This document shows positions 37,420 to 47,153 of a stretch of DNA of 64,000 bases, in pieces. The position numbers were made by a program, and so were the translations under genes. The stretch is from Rhizobium nepotum 39/7. Its GTDB lineage: Bacteria; Pseudomonadota; Alphaproteobacteria; Rhizobiales; Rhizobiaceae. The stretch spans positions 62,001 to 126,000 of the forward strand of contig NZ_JWJH01000007.1 in assembly GCF_000949865.1 (NCBI RefSeq), read 5' to 3'. The notes below the pieces were generated by a model. The model saw only the letters and a list, made by a program, of their open reading frames with translations, made no database searches and had not been told where the DNA came from. Each line of letters opens with the position of its first letter. Positions within the stretch are counted from its first letter, which is position 1.

Positions 37420-38189
37420 CGGTTCATTTCATCGGCGCCGGTCCGGGTGCTGCCGATCTCATTACGGTGCGCGGGCGCGATCTTATCGCCGCATGCCCGG
37501 TCTGCCTTTACGCCGGTTCGCTGGTTCCGAAGGCGCTTATCGATTATTGCCCACTGGGCGCGCGTATCGTCGATACGGCAGCGCTTTCGCTGGACGAGAT
37601 CGAGGCGGAATTCGTTGCCGCGGCCAAGGCGGGCAAGGATGTGGCGCGACTGCATTCCGGCGATCTGTCGGTCTGGAGCGCCATGGGCGAACAGATCCGC
37701 CGACTGGAACGGCTGGGTCTCGATTATACCGTCACGCCCGGCGTTCCCTCTTTCGCCGCTGCCGCTGCCGCCTTGCAGCGGGAACTGACGGTGCCGGAAG
37801 TGGCGCAAAGTCTCGTGCTGACCCGTATTTCGGGCCGGGCCTCGAAGATGCCGGAAGGCGAGACGCTGAAAGCCTTCGGCGCGACAGGTGCGACGCTGGC
37901 CATCCACCTCGCCATCCACGCCATCGGCAAGGTGGTGGAAGAGTTGACGCCGCTTTACGGCTCCGATTGCCCGGTGGCCATCGTTGTCCGCGCCTCCTGG
38001 CCGGATGAGCGGGTCATTCGCGGCACATTGTTCGACATTGAGGGAAGGCTGGCGGCCGAACCGGTCGAGCGGACGGCTCTGATTTTCGTCGGGCACGGGC
38101 TTGCCTCGACGGATTTTCGAGAGAGCGCGCTCTATAGTACCGACTATGTCCGTCGGTTCCGGTCTCCGAAGGAAGATACGAAGGGCTGA
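37416..38189 (+). CDS. cobM: precorrin-4 C11-methyltransferase CobM
   Basis: A 257-residue tetrapyrrole methylase adding a methyl group at C-11. Typical stretches are [42 protein letters not shown] and [15 protein letters not shown]. Its ATG overlaps the cobE stop. The last 46 bases overlap cbiD on the opposite strand, so a full-length cobM message is antisense to the end of cbiD. Confidence 0.96.
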   Translation: MTVHFIGAGPGAADLITVRGRDLIAACPVCLYAGSLVPKALIDYCPLGARIVDTAALSLDEIEAEFVAAAKAGKDVARLHSGDLSVWSAMGEQIRRLERLGLDYTVTPGVPSFAAAAAALQRELTVPEVAQSLVLTRISGRASKMPEGETLKAFGATGATLAIHLAIHAIGKVVEELTPLYGSDCPVAIVVRASWPDERVIRGTLFDIEGRLAAEPVERTALIFVGHGLASTDFRESALYSTDYVRRFRSPKEDTKG

Positions 38190-39274
38190 TGCGACGGTGT
38201 GGAAGCGGTGCGACCCTTGAGCGTACCCTGACGATCGAACACCAGAATATCGAGCGCGATGGCGGGCGTCTTCAGCGCCGCCGCCGCCGTTACCCAGGCT
38301 TTTTCCGCAACGACCGCACCGAGATCTATCCCAGCGCCTTCGGCCAGCTCAAAGGCGTGCGCGACCATGTTGGCCTGACGGATGGCGATGGCAAGATTTT
38401 CATCCCCTCCCGCCTCGGTTGCCAGCGCCGCCAGCGCTTCGAGATCGGCGAGACCTTTTTTGGAGTGCACGTCGAGCATGCCCTGGGCGAGCTTGGTCAT
38501 CTTGGCGACGCCGCCGGCAATCGTCACCCGCTCCACAGGGTGGCTGCGCAGATATTTCAGCATGCCGCCGATGAAATCGCCCATGTCGATCAGCGCGGTC
38601 TCAGGCAGGCCGTAAAGCGCCTGTCCGGCTTTTTCGGAGGTATTGCCGGTCGCGCCGAGCAGATGGGCGCAGCCGGTGGCACGCGCCACGTCGATGCCGC
38701 GCCAGATGGAATGGATCCAGGCCGAGCAGGAAAAAGGGATGACGATGCCGGTGGTGCCGAGAATGGAAATACCGCCGAGGATGCCGAGCCTGCCATTGAG
38801 GGTTTTTTCCGCGAGTTTCTCACCGTCGCGAACCGAAATCTCGACCTCGAAGTCGGCATTCTCTCCGGCCACCTCGTAAATGGCGGTTTCGATCATTTTG
38901 CGCGGCACGGGGTTGATGGCGGGTTCGCCCGGCGGCAGGGGCAATCCCGGCCGGGTGATGGTGCCGACACCTTTTCCAGCCTTGAAGGTGATGCCGCTTC
39001 CAGGCTGGCCTCGTCGCACCGTGCTCTCGATCAGCGCGCCGTGGGTAACGTCGGGATCGTCGCCCGCATCCTTGACGATGCCGGCGCGGGCGAAGTTTTC
39101 ACCTTTTTCCTCGGTGGCGAGGGAAAATGCCGGCCGCGCGCCGCTTGGAAGTTCGACTTCGACAGGGTAAGGAAATTCGCCGGTCAAAAGGGCAGCGCAA
39201 GCCGCCTTCGTAGCGGCTGCCGCGCAGGTGCCCGTGGTCCAGCCGCGGCGAAGGGTCTTTCCATCTGTTTCCAT
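38144..39274 (-). CDS. cbiD: CbiD, cobalt-precorrin-5B C1-methyltransferase type
   Basis: A 376-residue CbiD protein. The N-terminal [18 protein letters not shown] and the [14 protein letters not shown]-type segment are diagnostic. CbiD adds the C-1 methyl group in the anaerobic pathway; aerobic organisms usually use CobF, which is absent here, so CbiD likely replaces it. AGGA lies 7 bases before ATG 39272-39274; ATGs further out (39310, 39361) have no such site. It is inverted relative to cobM and cobA and overlaps cobM by 46 bases. Confidence 0.93.
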   Translation of the reverse strand: METDGKTLRRGWTTGTCAAAATKAACAALLTGEFPYPVEVELPSGARPAFSLATEEKGENFARAGIVKDAGDDPDVTHGALIESTVRRGQPGSGITFKAGKGVGTITRPGLPLPPGEPAINPVPRKMIETAIYEVAGENADFEVEISVRDGEKLAEKTLNGRLGILGGISILGTTGIVIPFSCSAWIHSIWRGIDVARATGCAHLLGATGNTSEKAGQALYGLPETALIDMGDFIGGMLKYLRSHPVERVTIAGGVAKMTKLAQGMLDVHSKKGLADLEALAALATEAGGDENLAIAIRQANMVAHAFELAEGAGIDLGAVVAEKAWVTAAAALKTPAIALDILVFDRQGTLKGRTASTPSHQPFVSSFGDRNRRT

Positions 39275-39332
39275 ATGAATTCCTATAGCCGGGACGGCAT
39301 TTTCCGTCATCGTTAAAAAAGCAGCCGAGAGA

Positions 39333-40121
39333 ATGTCGATAGTAGAGGTCTTAAACAACATCGCCGCAAAAGGTCCGGTCTTTAAGGCCGGCCACGTCTG
39401 GCTTGCGGGTGCGGGGCCGGGCGATGTGCGTTATCTGACGCTCGAAGTGGCGCTCGCGCTTTCGCAGGCTGATATTATTGTTCGGGATGCGCTGGTGAGT
39501 GACGACGTCGTTGCCCTCGGCCCCCAGGCGGAAATTGTTTTTGCCGGCAAGCGCGGCGGCAAGCCTTCGGCCACACAGGATGACATTACCGCGTCGCTGA
39601 TCGATTTTGCCCGGCACGGTAAAAAGGTGTTGCGGCTTAAGGGTGGCGATCCCTTTATTTTCGGGCGTGGCGGCGAAGAGGCAGAGGCGCTTGTCCGCGC
39701 CGGCATTCCGTTCCGTATCCTGCCGGGCATGACCTCGTCGCTCGCGGCCCTTGCTTCTGCGCGTATTCCCGCCACCATGCGCGGTATAAGCCGCGCTGTC
39801 ACGCTTGCCACGGGCCATGCGGCCGGAACCGAAGAGGATCTGGACTGGCTGGCGCTGGCGAAAACACAGGAACCCATCGTCGTTTATATGGGGCTGAAGA
39901 ATATAGGCTCGATTGCCGATCTTCTGATGCAGGGTGGCCGTTCGGGCAAAACGTCGGTCGCCGTCATCATGTCGGCAACGACGGCGCAGGAGCGCATTTT
40001 TATCGGCACGCTGGAAAGCATAGCTGACGATGCAAAGCGGGAAAATTTCGAGGCACCGGCCCTGATCGTCATCGGCGAAATCGTTTCGATGCGAAACCGC
40101 CTCGGGGGTGACAGTTCATGA
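39333..40121 (+). CDS. cobA: uroporphyrinogen-III C-methyltransferase CobA (SUMT)
   Basis: A 262-residue tetrapyrrole methylase methylating uroporphyrinogen III at C-2 and C-7, which commits the pathway to corrin/siroheme. Diagnostic stretches are WLAGAGPGDVRYLTL, FAGKRGGKPSATQDDI and LKGGDPFIFGRGGEEAEAL. It lacks CysG oxidase/chelatase domains. The start lies 58 bases from the divergent cbiD start, the only real intergenic gap between cobL and cobB, so a promoter may lie there. ATGA overlap with cobB. Confidence 0.95.
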   Translation: MSIVEVLNNIAAKGPVFKAGHVWLAGAGPGDVRYLTLEVALALSQADIIVRDALVSDDVVALGPQAEIVFAGKRGGKPSATQDDITASLIDFARHGKKVLRLKGGDPFIFGRGGEEAEALVRAGIPFRILPGMTSSLAALASARIPATMRGISRAVTLATGHAAGTEEDLDWLALAKTQEPIVVYMGLKNIGSIADLLMQGGRSGKTSVAVIMSATTAQERIFIGTLESIADDAKRENFEAPALIVIGEIVSMRNRLGGDSS

Positions 40122-41434
40122 CGGCGCGGGCAATCATCATCGGCGCACCGCGCTCGGGTTCCGGCAAGACCAGCGTGACCATCGGCCTGCTCAGGGCTTT
40201 TGCGCGGCGCGGCATCAAGGTGCGTGGTATCAAGACGGGGCCGGATTATATTGATCCCGGTTTCCATGCCTTTGCCACCGGCACGCCCGGCCTCAATCTG
40301 GACAGCTGGGCCATGCAGCCGGAACTGTTGCGGCATCTATTTTCCCAACAGACCGACGGCGCTGACCTTATTCTGATAGAAAGCGCCATGGGCCTGTTTG
40401 ACGGCATTCCCGTGGCGGAAAACCGCACCGGTTCGGCGGCGGATCTGGCGCGGCTGTTTGGCATTCCCGTGCTGCTGGTGCTGGATGTGTCCGGCCAGTC
40501 GCAGACGGCGGCGGCTGTCGCCTATGGTTTTGCCCATTATGATCCGGCCGTCACCATGGCGGCGGTGGTGCTGAACCGGGCCGGCAGTGAAAGACACAGG
40601 ACGCTGTGTACGGAGGCCATCGAAAAAATCGGCCTTCCCGTTGCGGGCTGCGTCCTGCGCGATCCGTCGCTCGTCCTGCCGGAACGGCATCTGGGCTTGG
40701 TGCAGGCCAGCGAACATCCGGAAATCGACGCGCATATAGAACGGCTGGCGGATGCGATGGAAAAATCCATCGATCTCGATGCATTGCTTTCCCTCGCAGC
40801 GCCGGTGGACGTGCCGTCCGGCTCGGCGGAGGCGGCGATTGCGCCGCCCGGCCAGCGCATAGCACTTGCGGACGACGCGGCTTTCACCTTCCTCTATCCG
40901 CATCTCAAGAACCATTGGCGCGCAGCCGGAGCAGAGATCGTACCCTTCTCGCCACTTGCCGACGAGGCGCCGGACGAGACCTGCGATATTTGCTGGCTGC
41001 CCGGCGGTTATCCCGAACTTCATGCCGGAAAGCTCGCTGATGCGGCCCGCTTCAAAGCGGGTATCACCCGTTTTGCCGCGACAAGGCCGGTGCATGGCGA
41101 GTGTGGCGGGTACATGGTGTTGGGAGCAGCTCTGGAAGATGCCGATGGCGTGACCCATGCCATGACCGGGCTTTTGTCGCACGCCACCAGTTTTGCGACA
41201 CGCAAGATGAATCTCGGCTACCGGCAGGCCTCAATAGTGGCGAATGGGCCGCTCGGCAGGACGGGCGAGGTTCTGCGCGGCCATGAGTTTCACTATGCCC
41301 GTGTTATCGATCCGGGCGACGATGAGCCATTCGCCCAGATCGCCGACGGGCAGGGTCGCCCGCTCGGCCCTTCGGGTGGTCGACGAGGCCGCGTGTCAGG
41401 CACCTTCTTCCATGCCATCGCCAGGGGCGGATAG
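40118..41434 (+). CDS. cobB: hydrogenobyrinic acid a,c-diamide synthase CobB
   Basis: A 438-residue ATP- and glutamine-dependent amidotransferase acting on the a and c acetamide side chains before cobalt insertion. The N-terminal P-loop APRSGSGKTSV is at residues 8-18 and GIKTGPDYIDPGFH follows. The C-terminal class I glutaminase domain has the cysteine in HGECGGYMVLG. It is the last cob gene on this strand; 123 bases without an obvious terminator separate it from the peroxidase gene. Confidence 0.95.
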   Translation: MTARAIIIGAPRSGSGKTSVTIGLLRAFARRGIKVRGIKTGPDYIDPGFHAFATGTPGLNLDSWAMQPELLRHLFSQQTDGADLILIESAMGLFDGIPVAENRTGSAADLARLFGIPVLLVLDVSGQSQTAAAVAYGFAHYDPAVTMAAVVLNRAGSERHRTLCTEAIEKIGLPVAGCVLRDPSLVLPERHLGLVQASEHPEIDAHIERLADAMEKSIDLDALLSLAAPVDVPSGSAEAAIAPPGQRIALADDAAFTFLYPHLKNHWRAAGAEIVPFSPLADEAPDETCDICWLPGGYPELHAGKLADAARFKAGITRFAATRPVHGECGGYMVLGAALEDADGVTHAMTGLLSHATSFATRKMNLGYRQASIVANGPLGRTGEVLRGHEFHYARVIDPGDDEPFAQIADGQGRPLGPSGGRRGRVSGTFFHAIARGG

Positions 41435-41557
41435 GCAATCCGACGACCAGATGCAGGGCTGCGGCAAAGTGGAGCGGACGGCGAAAGTTTGTAGTCTGGT
41501 GTAGTAGGTAAGTGCTATATAACCGCTATCGTCCAGAGTTTCCGAAACGCTACTTCA

Positions 41558-42808
41558 ATGAAAAGACTGCGCCTCTTCATTTCCGCCGCCCTCGCCGTGG
41601 CTGTAATATCGGTTCCGCTTGGCACCGGTCTCGGCCAAATGCAGGCTCACGGCGGCGAAAATTATGCGACCATGGAAAAGCTCGGCGCGGCCCTGTTCGA
41701 CGATGCCAATCTTTCGATGAACCGCACGATGGCCTGTTCCACCTGCCATATGCAGGCGGCGGGTTTTTCCGATGCGCGCGAGAGCGACAAGGTCGGGCGG
41801 GACGTATCGCTCGGCGATGACGGCATCTCACTGGGCGACCGCAATGCGCCAACCGCAGCCTATGCCCGGTTCACGCCGCCTTTCGGCAAGAACGCGGCGG
41901 GGGAATATGTCGGCGGGCAATTCTGGGACGGCCGCGCCTCGATGCTGGAAGATCAGGCGGGCGGGCCGCCGCTTAACCCTGTTGAAATGGGCATGCCGGA
42001 CAAGGCGTCGATCGTCAAACGGCTGAAGGAAAACCCGGATTATGTTGCGGCCTTCGGCACGCAATTCGGCAGCGACGTTTTTCAGAGCGATGAAACCGCC
42101 TATGCGGCGATGACGAAAGCGTTGGCGAGCTTCGAACGCTCGGATGAATTCTCCACCTTCGATTCCAAATATGACCGTTTCCTGCGCGGAGAGGAAAAGC
42201 TGACCGATCAGGAAGAGCTCGGCCGGGTTCTGATTTCCTCGACGCAGTTCACCAATTGCAATACCTGCCATGAAATCCGTGGCGCCAAGGGTCTGGAAGA
42301 CGGCCTCTTCACCAACCACAAATATTTCAATATCGGCGTTCCTGCCAACACTTCGGTCAGGGCCGCCAATGGCTCGAAGCCGGATGCGGTCGATCTCGGG
42401 CTGGCGCAAAATCCTGCTGTGGCTGGCGATCCGGCGCAGCGCGGCAAGTTCAAGGTGCCGACGCTGCGCAACGTCGCCGTCACCGGCCCCTACATGCACA
42501 ATGGCGTGTTCAGGGATCTGCGCACGGTGGTGCTGTTTTACGTGAAATACAAAAGCAAGAAACCCAGCCGCCAGATCAACCCCGAAACGGGTAAAACCTG
42601 GGATGCGCCGGAAGTGCCTGATAATATCGCGATGACAGAGCTGACTTCCGCGCCGGCGTTGGACGACAAGCGTGTGGATGCCATCGTCGCTTTTTTGAAG
42701 ACGCTGACTGACAAAAGATATGAGCATCTTTTGTCTAAGGAAGATGGGCAAGCGACCGTGCCGCCTGCCCAACCGGTTTCGTCAAGCGTTACGCCGAAAG
42801 CGCCTTGA
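41558..42808 (+). CDS. di-heme cytochrome c peroxidase family protein (CcpA/MauG-like)
   Basis: A periplasmic protein of 416 residues. A signal peptide covers about residues 1-31. Two heme c motifs are seen: CSTCH (Cys60, Cys63, His64) and CNTCH (Cys234, Cys237, His238). [14 protein letters not shown] further on carries a typical methionine/histidine region of the second heme domain. It probably reduces H2O2 with cytochrome c electrons. A proline-rich tail ends the protein. The gene converges on leuB with a 20-base overlap. Whether it shares the cobB transcript is unclear. Confidence 0.88.
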   Translation: MKRLRLFISAALAVAVISVPLGTGLGQMQAHGGENYATMEKLGAALFDDANLSMNRTMACSTCHMQAAGFSDARESDKVGRDVSLGDDGISLGDRNAPTAAYARFTPPFGKNAAGEYVGGQFWDGRASMLEDQAGGPPLNPVEMGMPDKASIVKRLKENPDYVAAFGTQFGSDVFQSDETAYAAMTKALASFERSDEFSTFDSKYDRFLRGEEKLTDQEELGRVLISSTQFTNCNTCHEIRGAKGLEDGLFTNHKYFNIGVPANTSVRAANGSKPDAVDLGLAQNPAVAGDPAQRGKFKVPTLRNVAVTGPYMHNGVFRDLRTVVLFYVKYKSKKPSRQINPETGKTWDAPEVPDNIAMTELTSAPALDDKRVDAIVAFLKTLTDKRYEHLLSKEDGQATVPPAQPVSSSVTPKAP

Positions 42809-43901
42809 ATTCGGAAAGAACCGCGTCACCCATTTCGGAGGTGCTGACCTGACGGGAGCCCTCGGACATGATGTCGGCGGTGCGGATGCCCTTCTCGAGC
42901 ACGTTGGCGATTGCCGTTTCGAGCTTCGTCGCCTCATCCACCATGTTGAACGAATAACGCAGGCACATGGCGAAGGATGCGATCATGGCGATCGGATTGG
43001 CGATGCCCTTGCCAGCGATATCCGGTGCCGAACCGTGCACCGGCTCATACATGGCCTTGCGCTTGCCGGTCTTGGCATCCGGTGCACCGAGCGAGGCCGA
43101 TGGCAGCATGCCGAGCGAGCCGGTCAGCATGGCGGCGACGTCGGAAAGCATGTCACCGAAGAGGTTGTCGGTCACGATCACGTCGAACTGCTTGGGCTTG
43201 CGCACCAGCTGCATGCCGCCGGCATCCGCCAGCATATGTTCCAACTGAACGTCCTTGTATTTGGCGGCGTGGGTTTCGGTGACGACCTGGTTCCACAAAA
43301 CGCCTGATTTCATGACGTTGCGCTTTTCCATCGAGCAGACGCGGTTGTCGCGGGTGCGCGCCAGTTCGAATGCGACGCTGGCAATGCGCTCGATCTCGAA
43401 AGTGTCGTAGATCTGCGTGTCGATGCCGCGCTTCTGGCCGTTGCCGAGATCGATGATCTGCTTCGGTTCGCCGAAATAGACGCCGCCCGTCAGTTCGCGG
43501 ACGATGAGGATATCGAGACCCTCGACCAGTTCCGGCTTCAGCGAGGAGGCGGCGGCGAGCGCCGGGTAGCAGATGGCGGGGCGCAGGTTGGCGAAAAGTT
43601 CGAGATCCTTGCGCAGGCGAAGCAGGCCGGCTTCCGGGCGATGCTCGTAGGGAACGCCATCCCATTTCGGACCGCCGACCGCGCCGAACAGGATCGCATC
43701 GGCGGCAAGCGCCTTTTCCATATCCGCGTCGGAAATCGCCACGCCATGGGCATCATAAGCCGAGCCGCCGACCAAACCTTCCTGAGTAGTGAAACCGGCA
43801 TTTTTTGCGCTGTTCATATAGTCGATCAGCTTGCGGACTTCGGCCATGGCCTCCGGGCCGATACCGTCACCGGGCAGCAGGAAAAGCGTGCGGACTGTCA
43901 T
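42789..43901 (-). CDS. leuB: 3-isopropylmalate dehydrogenase LeuB
   Basis: A 370-residue NAD-dependent decarboxylating dehydrogenase of leucine synthesis. Hallmarks are [18 protein letters not shown], the substrate loop [13 protein letters not shown], and [32 protein letters not shown] lies 6 bases before the ATG at 43899-43901. leuD is upstream on the same strand but a terminator separates them. leuC is not in the window. The 3' end overlaps the peroxidase gene by 20 bases. Confidence 0.97.
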   Translation of the reverse strand: MTVRTLFLLPGDGIGPEAMAEVRKLIDYMNSAKNAGFTTQEGLVGGSAYDAHGVAISDADMEKALAADAILFGAVGGPKWDGVPYEHRPEAGLLRLRKDLELFANLRPAICYPALAAASSLKPELVEGLDILIVRELTGGVYFGEPKQIIDLGNGQKRGIDTQIYDTFEIERIASVAFELARTRDNRVCSMEKRNVMKSGVLWNQVVTETHAAKYKDVQLEHMLADAGGMQLVRKPKQFDVIVTDNLFGDMLSDVAAMLTGSLGMLPSASLGAPDAKTGKRKAMYEPVHGSAPDIAGKGIANPIAMIASFAMCLRYSFNMVDEATKLETAIANVLEKGIRTADIMSEGSRQVSTSEMGDAVLSEFKALSA

Positions 43902-44066
43902 GAGAACCCTCCTTGGGCGGCGCGCCGGAAACCATCATGAAGGGTTTTCGATTGCGGCGAGCGCGGCATCAAACTCGTTTCCGTCCTGCCGCAGGTCAAG
44001 TCGTATTGTCAGCCGGACGGGATCGGGGGCTTCTTATCTCCGCCTCAAGGGCATTTCAAGCAAAGC

Positions 44067-44108
44067 AAAAGCCGATCCGGTACGGTTTTGTACGGGATCG
44101 GCTTTTTT
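44067..44108. terminator. terminator between leuD and leuB
   Basis: A long hairpin GCCGATCC / GGATCGGC with an inner GTAC/GTAC pair (44071-44102), flanked by A bases on the left and six T bases on the right. On the minus strand it follows leuD by 19 bases and is followed by TTTTGCTTT, so it should end leuD transcription. The remaining gap up to the leuB start (43902-44066) must then hold a leuB promoter, which I could not pick out. Confidence 0.8.
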
Positions 44109-44126
44109 AACGGCATGGAAATGTAA

Positions 44127-44732
44127 TCAGGCCCAGGGGCGAACCGAGGCGTTTGTCTTTTCGAACGTGTCGATGGCGCCGGAATGCTCCATCGTCAGGC
44201 CGATGTCGTCGAGGCCGTTCAGCATGCAATGGCGCTTGAATTCATCGATCTCGAAGGTGATCGTGCCGCCATCGGGGCCGCTGATTTCCTGACGTTCCAG
44301 ATCGATGGACAAAACGGCGTTCGATCCGCGCGAGGCGTCGTCCAGCAGCTTTTCGAGGTTCTCGGGGCTGACGACCACCGGCAGGATGCCGTTCTTGAAA
44401 CAGTTATTGTAGAAGATATCGGCGAAGCTGGTGGAGATCACGCAGCGGATGCCGAAATCGAGAAGCGCCCACGGCGCATGTTCTCGCGAGGAGCCGCAGC
44501 CGAAATTGTCACCTGCGACGAGAATCTGGGCATTCTGGTAAGCGGGCTTGTTCAGCACGAAATCCGGATTGGGCGAGCCATCCTCGAGATAACGCGACTC
44601 GGCAAAAAGGCCCGCGCCGAGACCGGTGCGCTTGATGGTCTTCAGATAGTCTTTCGGAATGATCATATCGGTGTCGATATTGACAACCGGCATGGGCGCT
44701 GCGACGCCCGTCAGCTTGGTGAATTTTTCCAT
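44127..44732 (-). CDS. leuD: 3-isopropylmalate dehydratase small subunit LeuD
   Basis: A 201-residue partner of LeuC in isomerising 2- to 3-isopropylmalate. Conserved segments are [17 protein letters not shown], the [14 protein letters not shown] loop and FKNGILPV. The ATG at 44730-44732 has GGGAAG about 8 bases upstream and gives the standard length; the open frame extends 48 codons further without support. It lies 164 bases from the next gene upstream. Confidence 0.96.
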   Translation of the reverse strand: MEKFTKLTGVAAPMPVVNIDTDMIIPKDYLKTIKRTGLGAGLFAESRYLEDGSPNPDFVLNKPAYQNAQILVAGDNFGCGSSREHAPWALLDFGIRCVISTSFADIFYNNCFKNGILPVVVSPENLEKLLDDASRGSNAVLSIDLERQEISGPDGGTITFEIDEFKRHCMLNGLDDIGLTMEHSGAIDTFEKTNASVRPWA

Positions 44733-44896
44733 CTGTCGCTTCCCGAGTTTCCCTTGAACAAAATCCGGCAGAGCCGAAGCCCACCGGATGTTCTCTGCCG
44801 GGAAATACTGCAAAACGGATCGCTTTAGAAGCGCAAACCCGCACTCTCCGGTACGCCTCATCGGGCGTTTTCGCATTTTGACCGGATTAAACGATC

Positions 44897-45127
44897 TCAG
44901 AGATCGATAATCGTGCCTTTGCCATCGTTCCAGACGCGCATGTCACGCTGGTTGCGGCGCTTGACCGGGATGGGAGCCGGCTTCAGACGCGCCGAAAGCA
45001 GACGGGCAGCGCTGAGAACGGCAAGCACGCCGATAAAAGCGACCGTGAGCGACGCGGTAAAAAGAGCCGCCAAAGCCAGAAGTGCGATGCCGGATGCGGC
45101 GATGAAAAATGAACGGATGCCTTGCAT
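44897..45127 (-). CDS. small conserved membrane protein, function unknown
   Basis: A 76-residue protein with a continuous hydrophobic N-terminal half (about residues 5-44, one or two membrane segments). A basic linker ([13 protein letters not shown]) and the end [13 protein letters not shown] follow. AAGG lies 7 bases before the ATG at 45125-45127. I believe similar small proteins occur in other Rhizobiaceae, but I do not recognise a named family. The codon pattern and clean ribosome binding site support a real gene. It is co-directional with leuD. Confidence 0.65.
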   Translation of the reverse strand: MQGIRSFFIAASGIALLALAALFTASLTVAFIGVLAVLSAARLLSARLKPAPIPVKRRNQRDMRVWNDGKGTIIDL

Positions 45128-45236
45128 GATTCAACCTTTCTTTCCAGACGAATGTGGGCCTTCTTCTTCCGGCTTGCAAGAGGATTCAGTGGATTGTCAG
45201 CTTGCAGATGTCACAAAAGCTTGACACAAGTGCGGC

Positions 45237-46139
45237 ATGGTCAATTTTTCCGAAAATATTCTTGCGAGACCGCGCCGTTCGCTGCTGTCCGTTCCGGCCA
45301 TCAATGTCAGGGCGCTCGAAAAAATCCGCGATCTCGATTGTGACGGGGTGATCCTTGATCTGGAGGATTCCGTCGCGCCCGACATGAAGGGCAAGGCGCG
45401 GGAAAATCTCAACAGGCTGTTTTCGGATGCGCCGTTTTTCGGGCGCGAAACCATCATCCGTATCAATCCGCTCTCCACGCCGGATGGCAAGGCGGATTTG
45501 AGGTTTGTGCTCTCCTGCCAGCCGGATGCGGTTTTGCTGCCCAAGGTGGAGCAGCCGGCCGATGTCAATGATGTGGCCGACCTTCTGGCGGAGGCTGATG
45601 CGCCGCAGGGCTTGAAAATCTGGGCAATGATAGAGACGCCGCTCGGTGTTTTGAACGCCGCGTCCATCGCCGACGCGGCTCATACGCCGGATGCGCGGCT
45701 TGCTGCTTTTGTCCTGGGGTTGAACGATCTGCGCAAGGAAACACGCGTTCCAGCCCTGCCCGGCCGAACCTACCTCGTGCCATGGATGATGCAGGTGCTG
45801 CTTGCCGCCCGCGCCTACGGGCTCGATGCCATCGACAGTGTGTCCAACGACTTTCGCGATATCGCCGCTTTTGACGGCGAATGCGAGCAGGGCCGTGCCA
45901 TGGGCTTCGACGGCAAGATGCTGATCCACCCGGCCCAGATCGAGCCGGCCAACCGGCATTTCGCCCCGGATGAGGCGATGATCGCGGAAGCCAAAGAGAT
46001 CATTACCGCTTTCGCAAAACCCGAATCTGTGGAATTGAACGTCATCAACATGAACGGGCGGATGATCGAACGGCTGCATGTGGGGCAGGCCGAGAGGCTG
46101 GTCGCCATGGCCGATATCATCGCACAACGAAGGGCGTAA
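45237..46139 (+). CDS. HpcH/HpaI aldolase / citrate lyase beta-chain (CitE-like) family protein
   Basis: A 300-residue TIM-barrel CoA-ester lyase family member. Motifs include RRSLLSVPAINVRALEKI, the acidic DGVILDLEDSVAPD, RINPL, the metal-binding glutamate in AMIETPLGVLNA, and FDGKMLIHPAQIEPAN near the end. Possible reactions are malyl-CoA or citramalyl-CoA cleavage, or (3S)-malyl-CoA thioesterase. No citD or citF genes are nearby, so it is not a citrate lyase subunit in a complex. A DUF1737 gene follows after 5 bases. Confidence 0.82.
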   Translation: MVNFSENILARPRRSLLSVPAINVRALEKIRDLDCDGVILDLEDSVAPDMKGKARENLNRLFSDAPFFGRETIIRINPLSTPDGKADLRFVLSCQPDAVLLPKVEQPADVNDVADLLAEADAPQGLKIWAMIETPLGVLNAASIADAAHTPDARLAAFVLGLNDLRKETRVPALPGRTYLVPWMMQVLLAARAYGLDAIDSVSNDFRDIAAFDGECEQGRAMGFDGKMLIHPAQIEPANRHFAPDEAMIAEAKEIITAFAKPESVELNVINMNGRMIERLHVGQAERLVAMADIIAQRRA

Positions 46140-46144
46140 AAGAC

Positions 46145-46351
46145 GTGAAGGTCTATCGTTTCATAACCGGTCCCGATGACGCGAAATTCTGTCACCGGGT
46201 CACCGAAGCGCTGAACAAGGGATGGGAACTCGCCGGCTCCCCCAGCTATGCCTTCAACGCCGCAAGCGGCGTCATGCATTGCGGCCAGGCCGTGACCAAG
46301 GTGGTCGAAGGCAAGGAATACCATTCCGATATGAAGCTCGGCGAGCAATAG
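46145..46351 (+). CDS. DUF1737 domain protein
   Basis: A 68-residue protein with the DUF1737 pattern YRFITGPDDAKFCHRVTEALNKGWELAGSP at residues 4-33 (quoted in part from the N-terminal half) and a C-terminal basic/acidic tail. Such domains are small, cytoplasmic and of unknown role. GTG at 46145 is the start, 5 bases after the CitE-like gene, with AAGGG at a suitable distance. It is probably co-transcribed with that gene. Confidence 0.75.
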   Translation: MKVYRFITGPDDAKFCHRVTEALNKGWELAGSPSYAFNAASGVMHCGQAVTKVVEGKEYHSDMKLGEQ

Positions 46352-46383
46352 AGGCGTTGTCGCCCCCTGCGGACGCCACGGGG

Positions 46384-46824
46384 TCAGCGCTCTGCGGCAG
46401 CCTCGTCGGCGCTTTCCTCGATCCGCTCCATGTCGTCGTCCGACAGGCCGAAATGGTGGCCGATCTCGTGGATGAGGACATGGGTGATGATATCGCCCAG
46501 CGTTTCCTCGTTCTCAGCCCAGTAGTCGAGAATGGGGCGGCGATAAAGCGTGATGCGGTTGATCATCTCGCCCGTTTCCATGGTGAAACGTTCGGAAATG
46601 CCGCGTCCCTCGAATAATCCGAGAAGATCGAAGGGGGTTTCGAGCGCCATGTCCTCGAACACTTCGTCGGTCGGGAAATCCGCGATCTCGATGATGAGAT
46701 CTTTTGTCAATGCGCGGAATTCTTCTGGCAGGTGGCCATATGCCTCGATCGCAAGCGACTCGAAGGCGGAAAGTGTCGGCGCATGGCGGTCCCGCCAATC
46801 GTCGGTCTGGTCTATGCGGGCCAT
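46384..46824 (-). CDS. zincin-like metallopeptidase family protein (PF06262 type)
   Basis: A 146-residue protein carrying the minimal zincin motif HEIGHHFGLSDDD (His119, Glu120, His123, with the extended HH and SDDD pattern). This small family is conserved in many bacteria and has no known substrate. AGGAG precedes the ATG at 46822-46824 closely. The open frame extends 52 codons upstream without support. It is convergent with the DUF1737 gene and divergent from rplU. Confidence 0.82.
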   Translation of the reverse strand: MARIDQTDDWRDRHAPTLSAFESLAIEAYGHLPEEFRALTKDLIIEIADFPTDEVFEDMALETPFDLLGLFEGRGISERFTMETGEMINRITLYRRPILDYWAENEETLGDIITHVLIHEIGHHFGLSDDDMERIEESADEAAAER

Positions 46825-46947
46825 TTCTGCTCCTTGTTGAAGGCCCATATAAACACTTGCTGGGCAAATTTCGAGACCTGACTGCCGCACTCGCCGAAAA
46901 AGCATGAAATTCTCGGCGTTACAGTTACTTTTCAAACGTTCGTCATC

Positions 46948-46976
46948 TTGACATAAATGGGCGTGTCGCGTAATTC
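46948..46976 (+). promoter_or_regulatory. likely promoter of rplU-rpmA
   Basis: TTGACA (46948-46953), a 17-base spacer and TAATTC (46971-46976) give a good housekeeping promoter about 180 bases before rplU. The 329-base region 46825-47153 otherwise holds a long leader with a short hairpin CCGCC/GGCGG (47015-47032) followed by TTT. This hairpin could be an attenuator, but I cannot assign a regulator. Confidence 0.6.
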
Positions 46977-47153
46977 GCACCCAAATTGATGGCGTATTGC
47001 GCCTTCCGTTTATTCCGCCCTTTAAAAGGCGGTTTCACCGGCAGACATTCAAAGGGACATTTGGTTCCGACGGATTTCCGCTATTCCGACTGATAAAAAG
47101 ACGGCCAGCTTGCATTTGTGGGCAGAGCCGGAACGAACATGAAAGGATAACAA

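Noticed and set aside
41585-42060. Peroxidase gene as part of cobalamin synthesis
   Set aside because: The product is an exported di-heme c protein with no step in the pathway, and 123 bases separate it from cobB, unlike the overlapping cob genes.
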